Position numbers and translations under genes: made by a program
The notes under the pieces: generated by a model
What the model was told of the DNA's origin: nothing
Databases searched by the model: none
The model's input: the letters and a program-made list of their open reading frames with translations, nothing else
From: Monocercomonoides exilis
Lineage: Eukaryota > Preaxostyla > Oxymonadida > Polymastigidae
Assembly: GCA_001643675.2 (NCBI GenBank)
Contig: LSRY02000005.1
Coordinates: forward strand, 560,501-624,500
DNA length: 64,000 nucleotides
Direction: 5' to 3'
Shown: positions 1-10,600 of the stretch, piece after piece
Numbering within the stretch: position 1 is the first letter of the stretch
Layout: every line of letters begins with the position of its first letter

Positions 1-3000
1 TAACAAATGCGTGTTTGAGGAATGCAAATGCAATTCAGTGAGCGCAATTGGGGGAGGGATTGTTATGATTGTGGGAGATGGAGGGAATTTGTTGTTTGAT
101 GAAAACAAGATAAATGGATGCAGAGTTGCAGAGAGAAGCGGAAAAGGAGGAGGGTCGCATCTGACATTTGAAACAACGAATATTGAATACTCTATGAAGA
201 ACGACACTTTCGCGAACAATGTTGCAAAAACAGGAGAAGATGTGTATTTGGTGTGTGGATCACCATGGACGATGCTTCTTCCGGAGTTGTGGGAAGGGAC
301 AGCCACAAGAGTCACAGCAGAAAATAAGATGTGGGTGCTTGAGTCATCTGAACCAAGAAAAGAAGATTCACTGATCAATTATCTGTTTCCAAGATTGAGA
401 TCAAATTTGTTTGTGAGCAATATTGGAAACGAATTATCAAGTTGTGGAGCGAAAGAAAATCCTTGCTCGTCTGTTGATATTGGGTTTGATCGGTTGAACG
501 ATGAGATAGAGAGGATTATGCTTGTTGGTGCTGCTTCAGTGAGCAAGACTATCAACAGAGGTGGGAAAGGACTGACAATCAAAGGGAATGAAGAAACGAG
601 AGAATTGGTTGTTGAAGAGGGAGGGAAATTTGAATTGACAGAAGGAGATGGACAAACACATTTGACTTTGTCACTTCTTCAGATTTCACTTCCATGCTCC
701 TCCTCTGCAAGTGCAAGTGGTGATGAATCGATTGTGGAAGTGAGGATTGGGCAATGTTTCATTTTGGATTGTATGTTTTCAGGAGGAGAAGGGAATTCAA
801 ATGTGAATGAATGTTGGAAGTGGATAGTGATTGGGAATGGAGGGGTCATTCGAATAGAGAGAACAGAAATGAACGGGATAACATTCGAAGGATGTGGAAT
901 TGCAAGATTTGGAGGAGGGAATGTGATATTTGAGAACTGTTCATTGGATGGGATTGAGACCAGTGGAGGAGGAGTGATAATGGGAAATGGTGGATCGGAA
1001 GTGACATTGAGGAACATGACAGCATTGGGGTGTGTTGTTGGAGCAGGATCGCTGATAACGTCGAATGGAGGATCGAGTTTGAGGGTTGATGGAGAAAGCA
1101 GATTTGAGGATATTGAGACAGAAAGTGTGAGTGGAGGGTGTTTGAAGAGCGAGATGAAACTGAATGATTTGCTTGAAATGGGATCATCATCCATATTGAG
1201 ATGCTCGGCGAATGGAAATGGAGGAAGAGGAGGAGGAATATATCTGAATTTGAGTGACGATTGTGTGAATAACTTTTCACTTTCAACATTGATATTCAAA
1301 GACAATGTTGCTGCCGAGGGAAGGGATTTGTTCATTTCGTGCAAGAAACTGAATGAAACAGTGACGAAGGAGAGGTTTGGATTTGAATACAAATATGAAA
1401 ATGGAGAAGGAGAAGGAGAAGGTCAGGCAGTTGATATGAAAGGGATTGACAGAGCACATTTTGTGGAGAGTGTTGATCTTGGGCTGTTTCTTGTTGAAAT
1501 GAAGGGAATGGAGGTGTGTGTGTCGAGGGAGGGGTATGACACATTGGGTTGTGGGAGCGATGGATATCCATGCGAATCGATGTGGAGTGGAATAAGACAC
1601 AATGACATGAATGGAGGGGAAGGAGAAAGGAAAGTGAAAGTGAGGGATGAAGGGGCAATTGAAGATATCTATTCTTTCACAGATGCACTTGCGATTGATG
1701 GATGTGTGAATGAAGGAGATGAAATCAAACATAAGCCTGTTCATTTTGAAGGGACAATCAAAGGGAATTCTGAATCATCATCTGTTATTTCATCAACAGT
1801 ATCACTCAGCTTGTTATCTTTGATGTTGCAGATTCCAAATCAATTTGATCCAAATATGGATTCATTGATCTCATCGAGTGGAGTTCTTAAACTCGAAAGC
1901 TGTTTATTTGAGATCCGATCATTGACAGCTGTTCAATACTCGTTGATAACCACAACCAGTGGAAGTTGCATATTGAAAGGATGTAGTTTTGTAGATTCTT
2001 CATTTACTATTTCACCACTGGTGATGGCTTCTTCAGTTTTGCTCGAAAACAGCAACTTTTCAAATATTGAGAACAAAGGCAGCGAAGAAGGAGGCGCTGC
2101 AAAAGTGACATTGCAAGGGAATGAAAAACTGGACATCAAATCAACAAATGCATCATCATGTTCGCTTTTAAAGAACAATGGAAAAGGTGGATTTCTATAT
2201 TTGGATTGTCAGAATTACTTGAATGAAAATCCATTTCTTTTTGATGTTGACGTGACTTTTGAGAACAACAATGCAACCATAGGAAAGAATCTGTTTATTT
2301 TGGGAAGAGATTTTAATGCTTCTGTAACAAATGACTCATTCAAGTTCGATTATTCATCAATGATAAATGATAAAACTTTGTTTGTTGGGAGTGATGATTT
2401 TCATCAAGAAAAGGATTTGTTCATGTTCCTTGTTCCATACAGCTCAATTGAAATATTAATTTCATCTGAAGGATTTGATGTTGCACGTTGCGGAAGTGAA
2501 GAAGAGCCATGCTTCACAATGTGGAAGGGGATGGAAAACATGAAAAAGGAGAATGGAAATAAAACAATTCAGATTGAAGAATCGACAATTATTCGTGATT
2601 CATTCAACATGTCCAATTATCAGATCAAAAAAAGTGAAAAGATGGGAGAAGAGAATGTGAAAGCGATATTGAATTTTGAAAAGGCAATTGGAAGTCAGCT
2701 GGAATATTTCATGGTGAATGATGTTCATCTTGAATTGATGAATATCCAATTGCAACTAACATCGGGATTTGACAACTCAGCAAAATCGATTATTTCAAAC
2801 AAAGGTGGAGATTTGGTGATCCTCGAATGCTCGTTCCATTCAGAAGCAGGAGTGAACAATGGATTTGATTGTGTGTTTGTGGATGTGATTGGAGGCAGCG
2901 TGGAAGTGAATGATTTTTCTATGGAATCGTGCAATATTGGAAACAGCATATTTAACATTCACGATTCTGGAGTTGATTGCCATTTTGTGAATGTTCATGT

Positions 3001-6000
3001 GAAATCGTTGAATGAAAGTGGAGGATGTATTTTGGCAATCAAGAAATTTGAATCAGGATTGGAGATAAATGAAGGAAGTGAAGGAGGAATAGTCCTTCAA
3101 ATTGACAAATCATCATTTTCGGGAGTGAAGAGAAGTGACAATGGAGTAAGCATTTTGGAATCAAAGAGTGAGAAAAAGATTTGTTTGGTTGTGAGTGAAA
3201 GCAACATCACAGAAGACAAGGCAGAGTCAAGTGAAAAAGGAGGGGTGATATTCTTCACATTGGGCGCATCAGGATCAATGAAGATGGTTGACTCAACAAT
3301 CAGCCAATGCAGCTGCACCAATGGGAAAGGAGGAGGGGTGTATCTGGCAACGGAGGAAACAGGGTTTCTTAATTTCACATTTATGGGAATGAAGTTCAGC
3401 GCAAACGCAGCAAATGTGGGGAATGACATTTTCATTGAATGCTATGACATCACATTGCAGATCAATGAAAGGCAATTTCAGTTTGATCTTCGAGAAGGTC
3501 ATTATTCGCGAATTAATGCAATATATGGGAGAGATGAGTGTGATTATCCAAATGATATAGATCTAATTGGATTTGTGACTATCCATCAGAGTGACACAAT
3601 TATTGTGGGCAGCGTGAATGGATCGGATGAAAAACAGTGTGGAACAAATGCTCTTCCATGTGACTCAATTGATTATGGGCTGATGCATATGACTTCAGAT
3701 TTCATGAGTCTGATGTTCATTGTTGAGGAAAGTGTGATTTGTGAAGAAATAAGTCTGAAAGAAATGAGTTTGAGCTCGAAGAGCAGAGGCTTGTGTGAAG
3801 TTGAAGTGAAATCGGAGATTAAAAGAACGAGAGAGACTTTGGTGACAACAAACGGAGCAGTCTCATTGTCGAGAGTGAACTTTGAATTTGATTCAAATTT
3901 CATCTCTCACCATAAATCATTGATATCACCAGAAGAAGGAATTCTTGAAATTGTGAATTGTTCATTTGGCTCAAAACTATTTGAGGACGGATTTAATGTT
4001 GAATTTACAAATATTCCATTTCATCTTATATTCATGAAAAAAGGAGAATTACAACTTGATGGATGCTTAATATCAAATCTCATCCTTCATGAATCCGCAT
4101 TGTATCTTTCATCTCCACTTTCATCAGTAATTGATTCATTAACGATTTGCAATTCAACAATCTCTCGTTCACTTATTGAAATTATTGAATGTGGACAATT
4201 GAATATCGACAGATTGCTTGCTGAAAATATTTCAGTTGAAGGAAATGAAGATTCATTGATATCTTGCTTGGCAATGAAAAAGACAATGCAATTGGCAAAT
4301 TGCACAATAGGCGGAGTCAGTTCACAGACCACAAAAGGAAAATTGATGAAAGCGGAGAATAGTTTGGATGTGAAAATGGACAATTGCATTTTTGATGGAA
4401 GCTCAAACAAAAGAAATGAACAATATTTGAATGAAGAAGAAGAGATTTGCAGATGGAATGGATCTCTTGTTGAGATTGTGAAGAGTTCTGTGATGAGGAA
4501 AGTTTCAACAATCACAAATTCACCAGAAGGTGGAATAACAATGAGAGGTGGAAATGTGATTATTGAGAAAGGAGAGTTCATTGACAACAATCCATCAATT
4601 GAAAAATATCCATCACTGAGAAGAAACATTATTTGTTCAGATTCTGGAACGTTGAATGTGAGGAGTTTGAAAGGAGGAGATGGATGGGAAAGAAACACAT
4701 CTCTTTGGATGTTGAATGAAGGGTGCAGTTTTGAAGGGATTGCTTCAGAGAGAGATCCATCATTTTTCATCCCTGTGTTGGACAATGTGGATGCAAAAGA
4801 AGAGACAGATAGAATGAAGCTGACATTCAAAGGGATGCTTCTTATTCCATGCAATTTGTCATTCTCAGTTGTGAAGAGGAAGGGAGAAGAGAAAGAGATT
4901 GAACATTATGATTTTGATTCAAATGGGTTTTTGTCAGAAAGAGAAGTTGAAGGGAGAGTGGCAAAAGATCTTATCAGCAGTTGTGGAGATGAAATCGAGG
5001 TGAGTGTGCATGTTTTGTTTGGAAACGCAGAATCTCCATCTTCAACACAGTCATTCATTCTGAAGAACAAAAGTGAGACTGAACCAAAAGGGAATGAAAA
5101 AATTGTTGAAGGAAGAAAAGAAGGAAATTATTCATGGGCTTTGATTGTTTGCATTGCGATTGTGGTAATACTATTAATAACATTGATTATATTCATTGTT
5201 CGATGGAAAAAGCAAAAGAGAAGAACGAAAGAATTGGAAGTGATTGTGGAAGACACAGTGAAGAAGGATCCGAAGGCGTTTGAAATGGTAACGATGGAGA
5301 TGTCTCCCGAGGAGCAGTGGCGAAGAGCAGAAAGAGAGGCAGAGAAGAAGAATGATGAGAGAATGAAGAAGAGGGTGTATGATACGAATATGCAACATTC
5401 TGAATCATCCGAGCATCTTCTATCTGAGAGTGGTTCAACTGAATACATCTTGGGAAGAGATTCAGATAAGATTCCTCAATGGGCGTTAGAAAAGGAGGAG
5501 GAGGAAGAGATTCGAAAGAGAACTCCTTCACCATCCATCTCATCCACTTCAACCACAGACACTTCAGATACTGAATCCACTTTTGTTCGAAGGGAAGATC
5601 TGTGTCCAACCACCTCGTCGATGTCGAATCTGGTGGATGCAATGGCCTGCTCATCGCCTCATGAGAAACTGATTGTGGATCTGAGGGATTCGCTGTTCAT
5701 GCTGCTGCATGGGCGGAACAAGACGAAGGAGATGGCGATCGGGACGGTGGAGGAGAGGATGGCGACAGGGGCGCAGATCCTGTTCTGGGTGGGGAATGTG
5801 GCGCTGCACTCGTTTGGGGAGATGGAAGTTCCGCTGGAGTCGCTGGACAGGCTGAGTCCGCACATTGTGCTGTTCTCGGAGCACATGGTGATCTGTGTTG
5901 TGATGCACTCGGGGAGTTCATCGTCAGAGGATTCGGACTCGTCGTCTGTGTCATCGCTGAGCGTTGTCTCGTCATCGTCGAATGTGTCGGTGATGAGCGA

Positions 6001-6517
6001 GAGGTTCACAGACTCGCCGCCGCCGTCGTCGGCGTTTGAGGATGAAGAAGGGGAAAAGGAGTATTTGCGGTGGAGGGCGCCGGAGCTGCTGGAGGGGAGG
6101 AAGACGCATGCGACAAAGAAGTCTGTTGTGTTTTCGATGGGGATGATGCTGTGGGAGTGTGTGGCGCTGGCGATCCCGTTTGGGGAGTATGATGCAGAAA
6201 CGGCGGGAGAGAAGGTGAAGCACGGAGAGCGGCCGGGGGTGTGGCGGGATGAGTGGGCGGCGGGGGAAGTTGTGGAGAGCATGGTGCGGCAGAAGGCGGG
6301 GGAGCGGGCGACGCTGGTGGATGTGAAGCGGGAGCTGTTCAAGCACTTTCCGTCAAGGGCGGTGTTTGTGACGATGTCGGATGCAATCGACTGCTATGGG
6401 TCGGGGTGGTGTGGGAGTGGATATGGCAGGGGCGAGTCTGGAAGCAGAAGCAGAAGCAGAAGCAGAAGCGAAAGAGGAAATGAGAATGAGAAAGAGAAAG
6501 AGAATAAAGTTGGGTGA
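1..6517 (+). CDS. Giant type-I surface protein with beta-helix-like repeats and truncated pseudokinase tail (5' partial)
   Basis: The frame is open from the first bases to a TGA at 6515-6517, so the N-terminus lies upstream of the window. About 1700 residues of ectodomain carry four modules, each with a CG-x(4)-PC-x-[ST] motif (e.g. SCGAKENPCSS, GCGSDGYPCES, RCGSEEEPCFT, QCGTNALPCDS) and a GxGGxxxL...FxxN..A..G strip typical of right-handed beta-helix / polymorphic-membrane-protein repeats. A membrane-proximal domain (YPSLRRNI, GGDG, SLWMLNEGC, PCNLSF) precedes one transmembrane helix at about nt 5131-5205, followed by the basic stop-transfer RWKKQKRR. The ~436-residue cytoplasmic tail has an acidic/Ser-rich linker and, from nt ~5660, the C-lobe of a TKL-type kinase (SLFMLLHG, RWRAPELL, MLWE, GERPG) without an N-lobe or DFG motif. 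It ends in an Arg-Ser run. Probably a cell-surface adhesin or receptor; ligand unknown. It is colinear with the C-terminal half of the gene at 31209-43223. Confidence 0.85.
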   Translation, partial: NKCVFEECKCNSVSAIGGGIVMIVGDGGNLLFDENKINGCRVAERSGKGGGSHLTFETTNIEYSMKNDTFANNVAKTGEDVYLVCGSPWTMLLPELWEGTATRVTAENKMWVLESSEPRKEDSLINYLFPRLRSNLFVSNIGNELSSCGAKENPCSSVDIGFDRLNDEIERIMLVGAASVSKTINRGGKGLTIKGNEETRELVVEEGGKFELTEGDGQTHLTLSLLQISLPCSSSASASGDESIVEVRIGQCFILDCMFSGGEGNSNVNECWKWIVIGNGGVIRIERTEMNGITFEGCGIARFGGGNVIFENCSLDGIETSGGGVIMGNGGSEVTLRNMTALGCVVGAGSLITSNGGSSLRVDGESRFEDIETESVSGGCLKSEMKLNDLLEMGSSSILRCSANGNGGRGGGIYLNLSDDCVNNFSLSTLIFKDNVAAEGRDLFISCKKLNETVTKERFGFEYKYENGEGEGEGQAVDMKGIDRAHFVESVDLGLFLVEMKGMEVCVSREGYDTLGCGSDGYPCESMWSGIRHNDMNGGEGERKVKVRDEGAIEDIYSFTDALAIDGCVNEGDEIKHKPVHFEGTIKGNSESSSVISSTVSLSLLSLMLQIPNQFDPNMDSLISSSGVLKLESCLFEIRSLTAVQYSLITTTSGSCILKGCSFVDSSFTISPLVMASSVLLENSNFSNIENKGSEEGGAAKVTLQGNEKLDIKSTNASSCSLLKNNGKGGFLYLDCQNYLNENPFLFDVDVTFENNNATIGKNLFILGRDFNASVTNDSFKFDYSSMINDKTLFVGSDDFHQEKDLFMFLVPYSSIEILISSEGFDVARCGSEEEPCFTMWKGMENMKKENGNKTIQIEESTIIRDSFNMSNYQIKKSEKMGEENVKAILNFEKAIGSQLEYFMVNDVHLELMNIQLQLTSGFDNSAKSIISNKGGDLVILECSFHSEAGVNNGFDCVFVDVIGGSVEVNDFSMESCNIGNSIFNIHDSGVDCHFVNVHVKSLNESGGCILAIKKFESGLEINEGSEGGIVLQIDKSSFSGVKRSDNGVSILESKSEKKICLVVSESNITEDKAESSEKGGVIFFTLGASGSMKMVDSTISQCSCTNGKGGGVYLATEETGFLNFTFMGMKFSANAANVGNDIFIECYDITLQINERQFQFDLREGHYSRINAIYGRDECDYPNDIDLIGFVTIHQSDTIIVGSVNGSDEKQCGTNALPCDSIDYGLMHMTSDFMSLMFIVEESVICEEISLKEMSLSSKSRGLCEVEVKSEIKRTRETLVTTNGAVSLSRVNFEFDSNFISHHKSLISPEEGILEIVNCSFGSKLFEDGFNVEFTNIPFHLIFMKKGELQLDGCLISNLILHESALYLSSPLSSVIDSLTICNSTISRSLIEIIECGQLNIDRLLAENISVEGNEDSLISCLAMKKTMQLANCTIGGVSSQTTKGKLMKAENSLDVKMDNCIFDGSSNKRNEQYLNEEEEICRWNGSLVEIVKSSVMRKVSTITNSPEGGITMRGGNVIIEKGEFIDNNPSIEKYPSLRRNIICSDSGTLNVRSLKGGDGWERNTSLWMLNEGCSFEGIASERDPSFFIPVLDNVDAKEETDRMKLTFKGMLLIPCNLSFSVVKRKGEEKEIEHYDFDSNGFLSEREVEGRVAKDLISSCGDEIEVSVHVLFGNAESPSSTQSFILKNKSETEPKGNEKIVEGRKEGNYSWALIVCIAIVVILLITLIIFIVRWKKQKRRTKELEVIVEDTVKKDPKAFEMVTMEMSPEEQWRRAEREAEKKNDERMKKRVYDTNMQHSESSEHLLSESGSTEYILGRDSDKIPQWALEKEEEEEIRKRTPSPSISSTSTTDTSDTESTFVRREDLCPTTSSMSNLVDAMACSSPHEKLIVDLRDSLFMLLHGRNKTKEMAIGTVEERMATGAQILFWVGNVALHSFGEMEVPLESLDRLSPHIVLFSEHMVICVVMHSGSSSSEDSDSSSVSSLSVVSSSSNVSVMSERFTDSPPPSSAFEDEEGEKEYLRWRAPELLEGRKTHATKKSVVFSMGMMLWECVALAIPFGEYDAETAGEKVKHGERPGVWRDEWAAGEVVESMVRQKAGERATLVDVKRELFKHFPSRAVFVTMSDAIDCYGSGWCGSGYGRGESGSRSRSRSRSERGNENEKEKENKVG
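5131..5232 (+). other. Transmembrane segment and basic stop-transfer
   Basis: A run of about 25 hydrophobic residues (SWALIVCIAIVVILLITL, then IIFIV) is followed at once by RWKKQKRRTKELEV. This sets type-I topology: the Cys- and Gly-rich repeats outside, the acidic/kinase-like tail inside. The paralog at 41827-41940 has the same stop-transfer sequence. Confidence 0.8.
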
Positions 6518-6645
6518 AAGCTAATAAAATGAAGTTATATGAAAAAATGAAATGAATTTGAAAGCGATCTTTTCTCTTCTTGATTTTGGATGCACTCCTT
6601 TTTGGAGAGCCACTTTTTGTTTTTTCTGTTGTTTGTGTTTGTGTG
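6518..6645 (+). promoter_or_regulatory. Conserved 3' flank / 3' UTR of the pseudokinase-tail genes
   Basis: The ~125 nt after the stop codon are almost the same as those after the paralogous stop at 43223, including AATAAA at 6523-6528, an identical stretch from GAAAGCGATC to GAGAGCCAC, and a small CTCC-TTTTT-GGAG stem-loop. Similarity ends at about 6645. AATAAA may act as the polyadenylation signal. No comparable sequence follows the other genes, so this is a property of the paralog pair. Confidence 0.55.
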
Positions 6646-7674
6646 TGTTTGCAATTGTTGTTTTTGGTTTCTGTTTTCGGTTGAATGTTAGTATGTGTGT
6701 ATGTATTATTGTTAAAGTTATGTTATAAGAATCATTGAACCCTTTTGCTTGAAGCTTGAAAAAGAACAAAATGGTTTGTTCGAAATTCTTTGAATAAACA
6801 CAAAGTTCTTTGTCGACTTTTTGGCAAGGGGGATATGTGTATGTGTGTGTATGTATTACAAATTATCTTTTTCTGAGAACGATATTTTTTAGTAATGTGT
6901 TATTTGAGTTTCTTTTGGTGTTTTGAGTTGATTCAACATTTCATTTTTTTTCAAGCAAATTTTTATCGAATAAAAATTGGCAATATGTTATATTCGTTTC
7001 AAAATGAATGAAAAAAGTTAAAAACTGTTGCACAAAGATGAATAAGACATTATACAATGATGATAATATGTGATGAAATTGATGCCATTTTTGATAATGT
7101 TTTTATCATTATTTTAATGCTCATAAATTTCTAAAGATTTGATGGATAAAGACATTTCAAAAAACATAAGTGAACAACTAATCTTGAAATTAGAGGTTTT
7201 TGTTTTTTATTTTTTCCGAAACTGATATTCTAATTTTTTTAGAAAAAGAAGATTAAATGAAAACTTATCCATCAAAACATAAATTTCGATTGCTATGAAA
7301 TAAGTCTTTCTGATTTGATTTCATTATCAGAGAAAATGAACTTTGAATGCGAAAGTGTAAGATCAACAGGAAAAGATTATTTCAAAGATTCATTTTCTTC
7401 ACTTAAATTCGATAATCATTATGCAAAGCTATCTTTTTGTTCTTTAAAGGCACAATGCATTATCCACAAAGACAATCTCCTTCGCAAGTTGTTAAATACA
7501 AAAGAATCAACTCAACGTTTCAGTTTCATTAATATTGTCATAACAACAAATCAATAAGAATTACAAAATAAATATTTGTGAAAATATTTCAAATGTATTT
7601 TCATTCAAAAACCAAATTTTTATAACCTTCCTTTCAAACTTTGAAAAGCACAATATTCACGACTTTCGTTTTTC
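6646..7674. other. Intergenic, AT-rich
   Basis: Between two convergent genes. The sequence is AT-rich, with short homopolymer runs and TG-rich stretches near 6640-6860. No RNA gene, no repeat shared with the rest of the window and no convincing coding sequence was seen. The only open frame (7315-7557, 80 codons) has no domain and the composition of the surrounding DNA. Confidence 0.6.
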
Positions 7675-10600
7675 TCACTTCCGCTTTCGCCTTCTGCTGT
7701 TTTTCGCACTGTCTTTTGATTTGTTAATTTTAAGTTTCTTGTCCACATATTCATCATCATCTTCTTCTTTTCTATCATCATCTTCTTCAAATGAACTATC
7801 TATGCCTATTTCTTCATTGATATCGCTTGCATGTTGCCTTTTAGTCTCCTTATCTTTTGCCATTTTCCTTTTTGAGATATTGTGCTTGTCATCATTGCTT
7901 GAAATATTCGATAAAAATGAATCGTCACATTCCCCTTCACTTTCGAATTCCCTTTCTATTTTCTTTCCTTCATAATCTGTCTTTCCAAATCTTTTCATCT
8001 TATCCTTTCCGCTCTCTGTAATCTCACTCCTTTTGCCTTCCTCACTTTTGTTGGTTTTCGCATCGAGTGTTCTTGTCAATTGCCTTTTGCTCAATCTGTC
8101 TGCTCTAATAGTTTTTCCTCCTCCTTTTGAGTTCTTGGCTTTTGAGCATGCGTGTTTAATCTTTCTTTTGTTATATTTTGAAACTTTTGCGTTGTCATTA
8201 TCATTATCATCATCATCATCTTCTTCTTCTTCTTCTACTTCTTCTACTTCTTCTACTTCTTCTTCCTCTTCTTTGTACTCTTCGCTTTCTTTGCTTTCGT
8301 CCTCTTCATTTTCAAAATTTTCATCTTCATCTCCATCCTCCTCCTCATCTTCTTCATCTTTTTCATCTTCTTCTTTCACCTCTCCTTTTCCTCCCTTTTT
8401 ATTCCTGGATCCCTTCCCTCCACTTTTATCTGCGGCTGTTTTTGGCTTCTGCTTTGATTTATGATAGCAAGTTTTTTCTGTGTGCCTTGTTTTGAAGCAT
8501 CCTCCTTCTTCCTCTCCAGCTCCAGACTCAATTGTTTCTTCTTCCCTCGACTCACTCGTTCTTTTTCTTTCTGTTCTTGCTGGTGCTCCTCTTTTGTTTT
8601 TTCTCTCCATATTCGCCTTCGACTTTTCATTTCGATTTTTCGTTTTAAAAATATCTGTTGCTTCCATCTCGGCTCCTTTCTCCCCTTCTTTCATCCCTTC
8701 AACTGCTTCAATATCATCATCCTCTTCTCCATCACCTTCATCATCAGATTCATCTTCTGTTTCTTCTCTCTCTCCTTCAGGCCATCCTCGTTCTTCATCG
8801 CTCTTCTCCAAGCACGACGAGCAGCAAATAAACGAATAAGTCTTCGGAGTCTTGTATCCAAACCGTTCCAAAGCGCTGTATCCTTCAATAGGCACAAACC
8901 CTTCTTCCACACACTCGTGGCACCAAGAATAGGGGCAGAACAGACACCGAAGCAGCAGCCCTTCCGCCTCTGCCCCCGAACGATCACACACACAGCACCG
9001 GTGATGCAGGCAAATAAAACGCGTCGGCAGCCGAGCTGCTGCTTCCATGTAGCAGTCTGTGTGCATCGCCGAAGGGCACTGGTGGCAGCTGATCGAATGC
9101 CTCCCTTTGTAAACACCCGGGATGCTTTTCTTCGTGTGCACAATCGGCTTTCGCAGCTGCGGTCGATGTTTGTTCATTGGTACTCCTGGCTTCGCACAAG
9201 ACGCTGTTGAATTGTTTGTTGTGAATGGAGTCTTCACGCTTCCAGGCAAAGGCTCTGATGAAGTGTTGGTGTGAGATGGTGAGGTGGGTGCAAAGTCTGT
9301 TGCTGTTGTCTGAAGTGTTTGAGCTTCAGTTTTGTTATCTGATTCCTTCGAGGGTGCAGCTGCTGAAGATAATGAAGACACACAAGCATCAGCATTTGCT
9401 TCTGGATTAACACTTTCATTCTCCTCATTTGCTTTGCATTCGCTGTTGTTGCTCTGATTTGCTTCTTCATTACCAGCTTTTTCTAACTGATGTGTCTCTG
9501 CAGATGCTTCGCCTTCCTTTTCTCTTTTCTCTCTTTTCTCCTTTTCTTTTCGATCTTCCTCCTCCTTCATCATGTTGCAAAGCAGCTCAAGTTGGTTCTT
9601 CATCCCTTCAATCAGCTGTGTTGCCAGCTGCGCTTCCTTTGTTGGTCGCGTTGACACTGTCGATGACCGCAGGCTGCGTGTGCTGACAACAGGCACACTC
9701 AAACTTGACCGAGCACGAGAACCAGAAGCCGACCGGCTTGGTGCAGGCGATGGAGGTGAAAACAGATCATCTTCGCTCTCATTTTCGCTGACTTCTTCAA
9801 ACGGGTCAGAATCCATCTGTGCAGCATCCCCTTTCGTCTCGTCGTTGCACTCCTTGTCCTCATCAAAAAACGGGCTGTCGTCGCTTTCTGACAATTCATC
9901 TTTTGTTTTTTGTTCCTCACTTGCTCTGTTCTGTGATTCCTGAATTCTTCTTTCTTTTTCTTTCTCTCTTTCCAGTTCTCTTTCTTTCTCTTTCTCTCTT
10001 CGCTTGATTTCTTCTTCTTGTTTCTTTCTTTCTCGTTCTCTTTGATTCTTCTCCTCCCTCGCCATATCTGCCCTCTCCTTCTTTTCTCTTCCTTCTCTTT
10101 CTTTCCGCTCTTTCCGCTCTGTCACCGGTGAATCTTCCTCCAATCCCCGCTGGCAGAACACACAATACCCCACATGCTTAACCTTCTTTCGCTTCATTTC
10201 CTTTTCCAGTCGCTCTCTCCTCCGCATCTCTTCGATTTCCTTCTCTCTCCTCTCTTCTTCAACCGCCCACCTCGACACCTGCACCCGCCCAACCCCTTCC
10301 ACAACAACTGAAATCACCATCGATTTGTTCTTCCGCTGCATTCGCGCTCTTTTCTCCCTCCAAATTGCTCTCTCTCTCTTTTTGCGGTCTTCTTCCACCA
10401 TCTCACTTGCTGCTGCCAACGAATAATCCTCGTCTTCTCCGTCTTCTTCTCCATCTCCTTCTGACCCTTCTAATCCCTCTTCAACTGCGTCGCTCTCATT
10501 CTCATTCTCATTCTCATTCGATGAATCGTTTCCTTTCTTTTGCTTTTGCTTTTTCTCAACTTTCTTCTTGTTTTTCGTTGATCCCTTCTTTGCCTTCTTC

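Noticed and set aside
5659-6342. Antisense open frame of 227 codons, also present at 42377-43060
   Set aside because: It is conserved only because the sense strand is nearly identical in both paralogs; composition and lack of domains show a shadow frame.
7315-7557. 80-codon plus-strand frame in the first intergenic region
   Set aside because: No domain, no codon bias distinct from flanking DNA, no similarity to anything else in the window.
8214-8275. Trinucleotide run near the 3' end of the SNF2 gene as a separate microsatellite feature
   Set aside because: It lies in frame and encodes an acidic Glu/Asp tract of the remodeller, so the coding region explains it.
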